DNA from: Chloroflexota bacterium
GTDB taxonomy: Bacteria; Chloroflexota; UBA5177
Direction of reading: 5' to 3'
DNA length: 58,825 nt
NCBI GenBank assembly: GCA_025966365.1
Contig: JAICWV010000003.1
Span: 1 to 58,825, forward strand
The position numbers and the translations under genes were made by a program. Every line of letters begins with the position of its first letter. Within the stretch, counting starts at the first letter, position 1. Of the stretch, positions 51,159 to 58,825 are shown one piece after another. The notes under the pieces are model-generated. The model was given only the letters and a program-made list of their open reading frames with translations. It had not been told where the DNA came from and did no database searches.

Positions 51159-51194
51159 AGCGTAAAGCACGCTCGGACCCGGGTCAACTTGACA
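51159..51194 (-). promoter_or_regulatory. Promoter with palindromic -35 region
   Basis: On the minus strand, TTGACC (51187-51182), 17-base spacer, TACGCT (51164-51159). The -35 box is half of a perfect 11-base palindrome, GTCAAcTTGAC (51183-51193), whose other half is a plus-strand TTGACA. It could be a divergent promoter or an operator. Confidence 0.5.
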
Positions 51195-51261
51195 GCATCG
51201 CGAATTTGTGCATGTGCAAAACTCTGTGGAGGAAGTTGTGGACGGCTCTGTCAATTGGGGT

Positions 51262-51586
51262 GGCAGCGGTGGATGAGTGGTGGTAAAGGATCCGCCGCTG
51301 CCGATCTGCGGGCCCCGACACCACAAAAAGCGCTCGACATAACGCGCGTGGCACCACCAGGTGCCGGCGGACGGGGCTGTACGTAACGGCCGCCGATGGG
51401 TATCGTATGCCCAGGTAATCTGTGGAGGTGGGGGATTACCGACGGGTGGCCACCGGCCACCCGGGTCCTCATTACCTAGTCCTTCTCCTTTCCGTCCCGC
51501 CTGCCGGCGAAGCCCGATATTCACACTTCGCCGGCAGGCACCGCCCTCCGAACAGAATTCGGCCCCGATGGGGCCGTTGTTCGTTT
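51262..51586 (+). ncRNA. Candidate structured RNA ending in a terminator
   Basis: Stem-loops in order: 51262-51273 with 51291-51302 (12 bp, one G-U); 51350-51355 with 51360-51365; GGTAATC/GATTACC 51414-51440; GGGTGGCC/GGCCACCC 51444-51462; a 14-bp perfect stem 51499-51512 with 51526-51539; and CGGCCCC/GGGGCCG 51560-51576 followed by TTGTTCGTTT. No clear -10 box was found behind the TTGACA at 51189, so the 5' end is unknown. Identity unknown. Confidence 0.35.
51560..51586 (+). terminator. Terminator-like hairpin with T-rich tail
   Basis: CGGCCCC (51560-51566), loop GAT, GGGGCCG (51570-51576), then TTGTTCGTTT. On the plus strand no gene lies directly upstream, which implies an unannotated transcript. 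Confidence 0.6.
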
Positions 51587-51631
51587 CTGGGCCGGGAAAA
51601 TGGGAGATCCGGGGGGTTCCCAGCCGAATGC

Positions 51632-51952
51632 TCAGGCCGTAAGGGACAGGAGACTGGGGAGCCCGTCCAGCCTGGACAGCCCGGACGGGTCCACCAGGTA
51701 CATATCGACCTCATTGCGATCCAGCGACGAGACGGCGATCCGTACCGGCGAGACCAGGCTGGCCAGAAGTAAGAGCACGTCCTGCGCCAGGACCCCGGTC
51801 ACGTCGAGGACGACGAGGCCAGCGTCACCGTGCAGGCACTTCTCGCGGTCGGCCCAGGTCAGGTCGACGACGGTGTGGCTTCCCTCGAGGGAGCGGCGAA
51901 TACCCGTCGAGAGGATCGGGTAATCAGATATGACGTACGCGAGCGGGCCCAA
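51632..51952 (-). CDS. Orphan receiver-like domain protein
   Basis: A 106-residue protein. TTG start at 51952 with AAGGAG 6 bases upstream. YVISDYPILSTGIRRSLEG has the look of a NarL-type receiver start, and GLVVLDVTGVLAQD carries the candidate phospho-Asp. The final Lys of receivers is not evident and there is no output domain. No kinase is nearby. It could be a degenerate receiver acting through protein contacts. Confidence 0.6.
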   Translation of the reverse strand: MGPLAYVISDYPILSTGIRRSLEGSHTVVDLTWADREKCLHGDAGLVVLDVTGVLAQDVLLLLASLVSPVRIAVSSLDRNEVDMYLVDPSGLSRLDGLPSLLSLTA

Positions 51953-52204
51953 TGAATTCTCCTTGCGCGAGAATACCCCGCTTTCCCGCGCCGGCGCATG
52001 GGTCGAAAGGCCCGACTTGACGATCCAATGAGTACGACTGAAACGCGATCCTCGGACTGCCGCCGGGAGAAGCCTGGTCCGGACGGGCCGGCAGGTCCTC
52101 GCCCCATTTTGTATCTTCCCTGCGTATCTGCTTGCTAAGGGCTATATTCCTAGAGAAGGCACCCCGGGCCCATCGGAAATCCATAGTGTCGGGAGGAGAA
52201 GACC

Positions 52205-53743
52205 ATGAGGATTTCTCGCTTGGTAGGCCGCGTCCTACCGTTACTGGTTATTGCCGGAATCGCCTTGCCGGCGTCGCTCGGGCACGCGGCAAGCCCGCGG
52301 GGGCCGGCGAAGGCGAGCAATGGCACGCTCGTCATTCAGCTGAATGCCGATCCTCCAAGTCTGGATCCGTCCTACTCGACGGCACTGGTAGATCGGCAGG
52401 TGCTCAACAACCTCTGTGACAAGCTCTTCGACCTCAATGCCAGGGGAAAAATCGTCGGAGACCTAGTGCAGAAGGTGACCACATCCAAGAACGGCAAGAC
52501 GTACACGCTGACGCTGCATAAGGGCATCAAGTTCACGGATGGAACGCCGCTGGATGCCAATGCGGTGAAATTCAACCTCGACCGTTACCGCCAACCGGCT
52601 TCCCTGCGCGCACTTGAGGTCCAGTACATCCAGAACATCACGGTAACCGGGAAGTACACCCTCAAAATCGCACTGACAACTCCATTCGCGCCGTTCCTGT
52701 CGATCCTCACCGACCGCTCCGGCATGATCGTCTCGCCGAAAGCAGTCCAGGACGAGGGTGAGACCGGATTCCGCAACAACCCCGTTTGCAGCGGACCGTA
52801 CAAGTTCGTGGACCGCGTCAAGGCAGACCACATTGACCTGACGGCGAACACCCACTACTGGAAGAAGGGACTTCCGAAGACCAAAAACCTGGTGTTCAAG
52901 ATCTTCACCGACGCGAACTCTGCGCTCGTCAATCTCGAGTCAGGTGAGCTCGATTTCATCATCCCGCCCCCGACGGCCCTTGCCGTCCTGAAAGGGCAGA
53001 AGAAGTTCACCGTGGTAAACAAGTCGAGCATCAGCTACTTCGGCATCTATCTCAACGTGACGGCGGCTCCGCTGAATAACCGTGATCTGCGACAAGCCAT
53101 CGACGCAGCGGTGAACCGAAAGGGGCTGGCCCGGGTTGTCTACCAGAACACGGTTCGGGCTGCATGGTCGCCTTTCGGGGCTGGTGTGCTTGGCCACGAC
53201 AAGAACGACATCGCACCAAAGCCGGACGTCAAGAAGGCAAAGCAACTGGTAGCGAAGTCCGGCATCTCCAACCCGACGTTCACCTTGAAGATCGCATCCG
53301 GAAGCACCATCGCCCAGCAAGAAGCCGCTTTCATCCAGAGCAACCTGAAACTCGCCGGCATCACGATGAACATCCAGCCGGAAGATTTCGGCACGCTGCT
53401 GAGTGACGGTGGAAAGCACAACTTCCAGGCGATGGACCTTGGTTGGTCGGGCCGTCCCGACCCGGACCAGAACATTTACGACTTCTTCGTGACCGGGAGC
53501 AAGAACAACTACGAGGCCTACAGCAATGCCACCGTGGACTCTCTGCTGGCGAAGGCGCGCAAGACCTTGAAGTCGAGCAAGCGAAGGGCACTCTACGACC
53601 AGGTGATGTCCATCCTGCACAAGGACGTGCCGTACGTGTTCACCTACCACGGCAACAACGTCTTTGCCTACAGCAGCAAGCTCACCGGTTTCGAGTACGT
53701 GCCGGACGGGATCATCCGCGCGTACCGGATTTCGAAGAAGTAG
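52205..53743 (+). CDS. Peptide ABC transporter substrate-binding protein (SBP family 5)
   Basis: A 512-residue exported protein. The signal peptide has basic MRISRLVGR, a hydrophobic core, and a likely cut after GHAA. No lipobox Cys is present. The mature part has DPPSLDPSYSTALVDRQV, the family signature around YTLTLHKGIKFTDGTPLDA, and NPVCSGPYKFVD. It binds di/oligopeptides or a similar solute outside the membrane. GGGAGGAGAAG precedes the ATG. It is the first of three ABC genes with no ATPase attached. Confidence 0.93.
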   Translation: MRISRLVGRVLPLLVIAGIALPASLGHAASPRGPAKASNGTLVIQLNADPPSLDPSYSTALVDRQVLNNLCDKLFDLNARGKIVGDLVQKVTTSKNGKTYTLTLHKGIKFTDGTPLDANAVKFNLDRYRQPASLRALEVQYIQNITVTGKYTLKIALTTPFAPFLSILTDRSGMIVSPKAVQDEGETGFRNNPVCSGPYKFVDRVKADHIDLTANTHYWKKGLPKTKNLVFKIFTDANSALVNLESGELDFIIPPPTALAVLKGQKKFTVVNKSSISYFGIYLNVTAAPLNNRDLRQAIDAAVNRKGLARVVYQNTVRAAWSPFGAGVLGHDKNDIAPKPDVKKAKQLVAKSGISNPTFTLKIASGSTIAQQEAAFIQSNLKLAGITMNIQPEDFGTLLSDGGKHNFQAMDLGWSGRPDPDQNIYDFFVTGSKNNYEAYSNATVDSLLAKARKTLKSSKRRALYDQVMSILHKDVPYVFTYHGNNVFAYSSKLTGFEYVPDGIIRAYRISKK

Positions 53744-53771
53744 CCTAGATACCCATCACGGGGAGAAGACC

Positions 53772-54710
53772 GTGACGTTTCTCATCAGGCGAATCATCCT
53801 TACCATTCCGATTCTCCTGCTGGTCACCATCATGGTCTTCTCCCTGATCCACCTGATTCCCGGTGATGTGGCGACGGTCGTTTTGGGGCAGGAGGCCACT
53901 CCCCAGGCGAAAATTGCCATGCGTCACCGGTTGGGGCTCGATCAATCGCTTCCAGTTCAGTACGCCAACTGGCTGGGAAACGTTCTGCACGGAAACCTTG
54001 GACGCTCGCTCACGGACGAAACTCCGGTGTCGGCAGAGATCCAGCAGCGACTGCCAGTCACCGGTGAGCTGGCTCTGGCGTCATTTATCGTCGCTATTCT
54101 GATCGCGATTCCCACCGGCATTATCTCGGCGGTATACCGGGGCCGCGCGGTCGACTATCTCGCCACCCTGTTCGCATTTCTTGGCATGAGCGTTCCGGGA
54201 TTCTGGCTGGCCATGCTGATGATCATCCTATTTGCCCTGAAGCTGGGCTGGCTCCCGTCGTCCGGGTACGTGGCCTTTACCCACGACCCCGGCGCTAATC
54301 TCCGGGCCATGGTCCTGCCCGCCGTCGCCACCGGCGTACGTGAGTCCGCGGTGTTGATGCGAATGATGCGTTCCAGCTTGCTGGAGGTGCTGGGTCAGGA
54401 CTACATCCGGACAGCCCGCGGGAAAGGACTCGCGCTGCGAACGGTGGTCTTCGCTCACGGACTTCGCAACGCGCTGGTTCCGGTTATCACGCAGTCTGGT
54501 CTCCTGATTGCCGGACTCCTCGGCGGATTGGTCATCACCGAAACCCTCTTTTCGATTCCGGGATTCGGCAGGCTCATCGTGACCGCGATATTCGAGCGGG
54601 ACTTTATCACCGTCCAGGGCGCGGTTCTCGTATCCGCGCTCCTGGTGGTCCTGGTCAACCTCCTCGTCGATATTCTGTACGGAGTGCTCGATCCGAGGAT
54701 CCGCATATGA
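53772..54710 (+). CDS. Peptide ABC transporter permease (DppB/OppB type)
   Basis: A 312-residue inner-membrane permease with about six transmembrane segments. It has FLIRRIILTIPILLLVTI at the start, FSLIHLIPGDVA, and the EAA loop around RTARGKGLALRTVVFAHGLR. GTG 53772 has GGGAG upstream; the open frame back to 53664 lies inside the binding-protein gene. It overlaps the next permease by 4 bases (ATGA). Confidence 0.93.
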   Translation: MTFLIRRIILTIPILLLVTIMVFSLIHLIPGDVATVVLGQEATPQAKIAMRHRLGLDQSLPVQYANWLGNVLHGNLGRSLTDETPVSAEIQQRLPVTGELALASFIVAILIAIPTGIISAVYRGRAVDYLATLFAFLGMSVPGFWLAMLMIILFALKLGWLPSSGYVAFTHDPGANLRAMVLPAVATGVRESAVLMRMMRSSLLEVLGQDYIRTARGKGLALRTVVFAHGLRNALVPVITQSGLLIAGLLGGLVITETLFSIPGFGRLIVTAIFERDFITVQGAVLVSALLVVLVNLLVDILYGVLDPRIRI

Positions 54711-55630
54711 GTCGGGAACTCGAAGATCGCTCGCCTCTCCTGATCGTGGAGACCGGCGACGATCTGGGCCTCACCATCGTTCGCAGCGAATCTCCCACGC
54801 GGATCTTTCTGCGTCGATTCGCCCACAACAAACTCGCGCTCATAGGCGCGGCCATCATTCTGATCATGCTTCTGGCGGCGCTCACTGCGCCGCTGATATC
54901 TCCCTACGACCCCCAATACCAGGACTACAGCAGCCTCTACAGTCAGCCAAGCCGGGCTCACTTCATGGGGACCGACCAACTGGGCCGGGACATGCTGTCA
55001 CGCATCATCTTCGGCGCACGGATCTCGATGGCCGCGTCCGTCATCGCCGTCCTCATCGCTCTCATCATCGGTCTCCCTATCGGTCTCATCGCCGGGTATT
55101 ACCGGGGCATCCTGGGTGAGTGGATCATCATGCGTATCGTGGATGCCGTACAATCGTTTCCCTTTCTCATCCTGGCCCTGGCGCTGGAGGCCACTCTCGG
55201 CATTTCCTTCATCAATGCCATGATTGCGATCGGCATCGGCTTTTCACCGGCCTTCATTCGCATCGTCCGAGGCGAGGTTCTCCGCGTCGGCACCCAGGAC
55301 TACATCCTGGCCTGCCGCGCCATCGGAACCCGCGACCGGCGCATTATTCTGCGCCACATTCTGCCCAATTCCATGCCTCCGCTCCTGGTACTCACATCGG
55401 TCAGCATGGCCGGCGCGGTACTCGCCGAGGCCGGGCTGGCTTTTCTGGGCCTTGGCGTGGCGCCGCCGACGCCGTCGTGGGGCGTCATGCTGACCGACGC
55501 GCAGAGTTACATATTTCTGGACTACAACCTGGCTATCTGGCCCGGTCTCGCCATTTTTCTGGTTGTATTCGGGTTCAACGTGCTCGGCGACGGCGTTCGC
55601 GACAGCCTTGACCCGCGGTTCAGTCCCTGA
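54707..55630 (+). CDS. Peptide ABC transporter permease (DppC/OppC type)
   Basis: A 307-residue permease. It has the N-terminal FLRRFAHNKLALIGAAIIL and ISPYDPQYQDY, FMGTDQLGRDMLSRIIFGAR typical of DppC, and an EAA loop in CRAIGTRDRRIILRHILPN. About six transmembrane segments. It would form the pore with DppB and needs two ATPases, which could be those at 42081-44179. Confidence 0.93.
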   Translation: MSRELEDRSPLLIVETGDDLGLTIVRSESPTRIFLRRFAHNKLALIGAAIILIMLLAALTAPLISPYDPQYQDYSSLYSQPSRAHFMGTDQLGRDMLSRIIFGARISMAASVIAVLIALIIGLPIGLIAGYYRGILGEWIIMRIVDAVQSFPFLILALALEATLGISFINAMIAIGIGFSPAFIRIVRGEVLRVGTQDYILACRAIGTRDRRIILRHILPNSMPPLLVLTSVSMAGAVLAEAGLAFLGLGVAPPTPSWGVMLTDAQSYIFLDYNLAIWPGLAIFLVVFGFNVLGDGVRDSLDPRFSP

Positions 55631-55651
55631 CGCCACGCGCTATCCTGTTCG

Positions 55652-56830
55652 GTGGTCCTTTCCCTGTCCCTCGCCGAGGCGACGCGCATCCTCGTCGCGT
55701 ACCAGCTAGAGCGCTCCGACATTCCAGGTGTCTTCGACCGGCTTGGAAGCATTCAGTACGATCCGCTCAATCCTGTGGGTCGGAATGTGGATCTGGTACT
55801 TCAGGCGCGTGTGCCGGGGTATCGCGTCCACGGCTGGCTCGCGCCGACCTACCGTGACCGCGTCGCCTATGATGCCTGGGACAAGCAAGCCTGCCTCGTC
55901 CCGGTGTCCGACTGGCCGCACCGCCATCCCATCCGCGACCGGTTTCATCCGTGGCACGACCGGCAGATTCTCGGAGAGTACCCGGATACGGTTGGCGCTG
56001 TCTTCCGTGAACTTGACGCGCGTGGCCCGATGTCGTCGATTGACTTCGAAGACCGGACGCAGGCGCCCGGACGGCACACCTGGTATGGGCCGACGGTGGT
56101 GAAGAGAGTCCTGCGTGCACTGTGGGCCAGGGGTGAGCTGGTGACCCATCACCGGGTGGCGGGGCGTCACTATTATCATCGGCCGGAGCATGTCATTCCT
56201 GAGCCGTACCGCTCTCAGCCCGGTAGCCAGGATCTCAGCGCATACTTTCGCTGGGTCGTGTTGCGCAGGCATCAAACGGCGGGTCTCCTGCGTCCGGGCG
56301 CGCCGGCCGAAATCTGGAGCGTGTGCGGCGCTCGCCCTGACCGCGACCGCGCCGTCCGCGAGCTCGTGGACGCGGGGGACCTCATTCCGGCCCGCGTGGG
56401 ACCGCGCCAGGTTCCCTTCCACCTGCCCGCGTCAGCGGTGCCCTACCTCGGCGGTGGGCCGGTGGTCCGGTTGGTCAGATTCCTGGGACCGCTCGACAGT
56501 CTTCTGTGGGACCGGCGAGCGGTGCGCGAGATTTTCGGATTCGACTATATCTGGGAGGTATACAAGAAACCGCAGGATCGCCGGTGGGGGTATTACGTGC
56601 TCCCGGTGCTATGGGGTGACCGGTTTGTGGCTCGGATCGATTCGCGCTTCGAGAACGGAACATGGCGAATTGCGCGCTGGTGGTGGGAAGAGGATGTACG
56701 AGTGACGGTGGATCTGCTGGCGGCGGTGCGATCCGCTTCCCGCCGGTTTTCCCGTTACCTGGGCGCTTTCGCCATCGAAATCAGCGAGTCGGTCGAACCG
56801 CGAGTCCGGGCGGCCCTCGGCGCTCGATGA
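55652..56830 (+). CDS. YcaQ/AlkX-type winged-helix DNA glycosylase family protein
   Basis: A 392-residue protein of the HTH_42 family. The catalytic QxD motif is present in GSIQYDPLNPVGRN. A winged-helix series follows (YGPTVVKRVLRALWARGELV), with VRFLGPLDSLLWDRRAV and IWEVYKKPQDRRWGYYVLPV near the C-terminus. E. coli YcaQ unhooks interstrand DNA crosslinks; the same role is inferred here. GTG 55652. Its stop overlaps the flippase start (ATGA). Confidence 0.87.
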   Translation: MVLSLSLAEATRILVAYQLERSDIPGVFDRLGSIQYDPLNPVGRNVDLVLQARVPGYRVHGWLAPTYRDRVAYDAWDKQACLVPVSDWPHRHPIRDRFHPWHDRQILGEYPDTVGAVFRELDARGPMSSIDFEDRTQAPGRHTWYGPTVVKRVLRALWARGELVTHHRVAGRHYYHRPEHVIPEPYRSQPGSQDLSAYFRWVVLRRHQTAGLLRPGAPAEIWSVCGARPDRDRAVRELVDAGDLIPARVGPRQVPFHLPASAVPYLGGGPVVRLVRFLGPLDSLLWDRRAVREIFGFDYIWEVYKKPQDRRWGYYVLPVLWGDRFVARIDSRFENGTWRIARWWWEEDVRVTVDLLAAVRSASRRFSRYLGAFAIEISESVEPRVRAALGAR

Positions 56831-58311
56831 ACCGCCCCGACGCGGTCCTTCGCTCGCCCAACCGGTTTCCGGCGGCGCAGGGCGTGGTCTGGGTCGTCGT
56901 CGCCCTGGGCATTCCGCGCTTGATCGGAGCCATCATCACGGTGGCGCTGCGCCGCTATCTTGGCCCGGCAGCGTCCGGCATCTTCGATCTCGCGTTCACC
57001 CCGTACAAGCTTCTGGACACGTTTCGCAGCTTCGGTACCGGCCCTGCACTGGTCTTCGAGCGGGAACTGACCCCGGTCATCGCCGACACCGCCTGGACGC
57101 TCAATATGATCGCCGCGGTTGTGATCGCGCTGCTGCTACAGCTGATCGCTGCTCCCGCCGCCGAGTACTTTCGTCACCCTGCCATCGAGGGGGTCGTGCG
57201 GGTGCTCTCGATCGCGTATATCTTCGCATCGCTGGCGTCGGTGCACTACTTCTTGCTACTGCGAGACCTGAACTTTCGGGCAAGGGCGGTGCCCCCGGTA
57301 GGTCAGGTCTCGGTGGCAGGAATGGTGGCGGTGCTGTTTGCCGTGTGGGGCTTCGGCGTCGGTGCACTGGTAGCGCGGGAAGTCGCGAGTGCCGCGGCCG
57401 GCGCGGTGCTGCTATGGCTCATTCACCCTTTCCGCCCGGGGATTCGGATTAACCGTGACGTCGCGCGCAAGATTCTGAGCTACGGCGTATGGGTGGGAGC
57501 CGGCCTTTCGCTTCTCTATCTGTCTCAAAACGCGGACCTGTTTGTCGGTGGCCGCATCATTCGTCGCGCACGGGATATCGGGTTCTATTCCACCAGCTGG
57601 ACGCTCGCCTTCATGATGGCGGGCATTCTCACTGTGCTCGTGGGGAACGTCGTCTTTCCGACACTCAGCCGGGTTCGGGACGACTCCGAACAGCTACACG
57701 CCAAACTGCTTACCGGATTGCAGCAAGTGTCGATTGTTATGCTACCGGCGGGTGTGCTGCTCGCCTGCGTCGCGCCGGTGCTGATCGTGCCGGTCCTCGG
57801 CCACCGATTCGCTCCCTACCGCGCGTCCTTCGTCGTCCTCTCCGTCCTGGGCGTCTATGCGGCCGTCAGGACCCTGCTGGGGGTCTTTTTCGAGGGATAC
57901 AAGGCGGTTGGGAAGCCATGGCTGGTGCCCCTCTATAACGGCTGCAAGCTGGTGGTACTGGTCCCGTCGATGATTGTCGGCGCGCACCATGGCGTGGTGG
58001 GCCTGGCGCTGGGGTACATTCCCGTGACGGTATTGGAGATCCCGGCGGCGCTTGGCTTGGTTTTCGTCGTTCTCGACGTGACGCCAAGGCAGGTCTGGGC
58101 CAGCATCCGCTCGCCGATCCTGGCAACTGCCTGCATGGCGTCGGTTACCGTCGCCGTGGAAACCGCAGTGGTGGCCGGAACCGGCGGCCTGGATGTGGCC
58201 GCTCTCGCGCTGTCCATCATCGGCGGCGCCGCCACGTACGCGGCGGCGCTCTACCTGTTCGATCGCGCGCTCCTGGTGGAAGCCCGGCTGGTACTCCTTG
58301 CCGGGCTCTGA
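56827..58311 (+). CDS. Polysaccharide/lipid-linked oligosaccharide flippase (Wzx/MATE-like)
   Basis: A 494-residue integral membrane protein with about 12-14 hydrophobic segments. It opens PAAQGVVWVVVALGIPRLIG, then YLGPAASGIFDLAF, and has the mid-protein loop SYGVWVGAGLSLLYLSQNAD typical of the RfbX/Wzx group. It would move undecaprenyl-linked sugars across the membrane. No glycosyltransferase genes adjoin in the window. ATG 56827 is coupled to the YcaQ-like gene. MurJ is less likely from the motif pattern. Confidence 0.85.
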   Translation: MNRPDAVLRSPNRFPAAQGVVWVVVALGIPRLIGAIITVALRRYLGPAASGIFDLAFTPYKLLDTFRSFGTGPALVFERELTPVIADTAWTLNMIAAVVIALLLQLIAAPAAEYFRHPAIEGVVRVLSIAYIFASLASVHYFLLLRDLNFRARAVPPVGQVSVAGMVAVLFAVWGFGVGALVAREVASAAAGAVLLWLIHPFRPGIRINRDVARKILSYGVWVGAGLSLLYLSQNADLFVGGRIIRRARDIGFYSTSWTLAFMMAGILTVLVGNVVFPTLSRVRDDSEQLHAKLLTGLQQVSIVMLPAGVLLACVAPVLIVPVLGHRFAPYRASFVVLSVLGVYAAVRTLLGVFFEGYKAVGKPWLVPLYNGCKLVVLVPSMIVGAHHGVVGLALGYIPVTVLEIPAALGLVFVVLDVTPRQVWASIRSPILATACMASVTVAVETAVVAGTGGLDVAALALSIIGGAATYAAALYLFDRALLVEARLVLLAGL

Positions 58312-58434
58312 GCTGTCGTACACGCCGCGGCGGGACTCGGTTGCTCGTGCCCTATGGGACGATAATGAGACCGATGGTGAACATGTGGCGGCACGCGAAC
58401 AGGTCCCACGCCCTTCCCTCCAGCGGCGGTCGCG

Positions 58435-58825
58435 ATGAGTGACACTCGCTTCGCTCCCGAATTCGTGTGGGGCAGCGCCACTGCTGCGTATCAGATCGAG
58501 GGAGCGGTGGACGAGGATGGCCGGGGCCGGAGCATCTGGGACACCTTCTGCGCTGAGCCGGGCAATGTGCGTAACGGCGAAACGGGAGCCGTGGCCGACG
58601 ATCACTACCACCGCTTCCGCCAGGATGTTGCGCTCATGAGCCAGCTCGGCCTCAACGGCTATCGCTTCTCCATCGCCTGGCCCAGAGTGCTTCCCCAGGG
58701 CACGGGGTCCGCCAACGAGGCCGGCGCGTCCTTCTATGACGCACTCGTCGATGTCCTGCTCGAGGCCGGAATCGAGCCGTTTGTCACTCTGTATCACTGG
58801 GATCTCCCGCAGCCTCTCGAGGATC
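58435..58825 (+). CDS. Glycoside hydrolase family 1, beta-glucosidase-like (3' end outside window)
   Basis: 130 codons visible, running off the right edge. The GH1 N-terminal signature [15 protein letters not shown] is complete, followed by [42 protein letters not shown] and [13 protein letters not shown]. Acid/base and nucleophile would lie beyond the window. GH1 enzymes split beta-glucosides or galactosides inside the cell. The ribosome site before ATG 58435 is weak. Confidence 0.92.
   Translation, partial: MSDTRFAPEFVWGSATAAYQIEGAVDEDGRGRSIWDTFCAEPGNVRNGETGAVADDHYHRFRQDVALMSQLGLNGYRFSIAWPRVLPQGTGSANEAGASFYDALVDVLLEAGIEPFVTLYHWDLPQPLED

Larger units (their letters stand above)
51068..51631. 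other. Hairpin-rich intergenic region of about 560 bases
   Basis: No ORF here looks coding; candidates are low-complexity Pro/Cys-rich frames. It contains a leader hairpin (51094-51122), a reverse promoter (51159-51187) and six further stem-loops between 51262 and 51576, the last with a T-rich tail on the plus strand. RNase P RNA, SRP RNA and tmRNA signatures were looked for by eye and not seen. Confidence 0.6.

Noticed and set aside
51144-51524. 126-codon reverse ORF in the hairpin region
   Set aside because: Low-complexity Pro/Thr/Cys composition, crosses strong hairpins and has no ribosome site.

Overview
The window is a GC-rich bacterial chromosome segment packed with short intergenic gaps, many GTG/TTG starts and many ATGA/GTGA/TAATG overlaps. 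No rRNA, tRNA, CRISPR array, insertion sequence, integrase or phage gene was seen. The gene set fits a Chloroflexota bacterium, possibly Thermomicrobia-like: RNase J next to rpsO-pnp, split gcvPA/gcvPB, SUF with SufU, oxygen-type HemY, Xfp phosphoketolase with AckA, and a short archaeal/Rickettsia-like ValRS. This placement is an inference from gene content, not from a marker comparison.

Layout. 1-4335: sugar genes, with a truncated GH2 beta-mannosidase-like gene, a GH5 glycosidase and a D-lyxose/D-mannose isomerase-like cupin. 4456-8288: a DUF308 membrane protein and a reverse-strand operon gmhA-like / xylose-isomerase-like / xylB. 8372-10791: a tartrate/isopropylmalate-type dehydrogenase coupled to a strongly diverged S-adenosylhomocysteine hydrolase homologue, then a 44-residue ORF. 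10800-20243: housekeeping genes (hemY, miaB, a TPR protein, a zinc-ribbon protein, rpsO, pnp, family-4 uracil-DNA glycosylase, RNase J). 20363-33519: small unknowns, an SRPBCC/SDR pair, a MoxR ATPase/VWA pair, an A-type Fe-S protein, a DksA-like protein, HTH proteins, a class-V aminotransferase, NUDIX, an EEP phosphatase, PepF and DUF1992. 33581-37522: ABM monooxygenase-like / ackA / xfp. 37610-41971: gcvT-gcvH-gcvPA-gcvPB. 42081-44179: oppDF-type ATPases. 44187-50573: MarR, valS, a LarA-like protein, sufS-sufU and a small membrane protein. 50570-51952: an unknown gene, a roughly 560-base hairpin-rich non-coding stretch and an orphan receiver-like gene. 52205-55630: peptide ABC transporter binding protein and two permeases. 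55652-58825: YcaQ-like glycosylase, a Wzx-like flippase and a truncated GH1 beta-glucosidase.

How it fits together. The glycosidases at both ends, the isomerases and xylulokinase would feed xylulose 5-phosphate or fructose 6-phosphate to phosphoketolase. Acetyl phosphate would then go to acetate kinase with ATP gain. The gcv operon handles glycine and C1 units. The peptide transporter is split: ATPases at 42-44 kb, binding protein and permeases at 52-55 kb.

Most of the window is ordinary core metabolism. The observations most worth checking are: an AUU start codon for the VWA gene; the SAH-hydrolase homologue that has lost several active-site residues; the structured leader of rpsO and the terminator-plus-inverted-repeat between rpsO and pnp; and the hairpin array at 51.26-51.59 kb, which could be an unannotated RNA.
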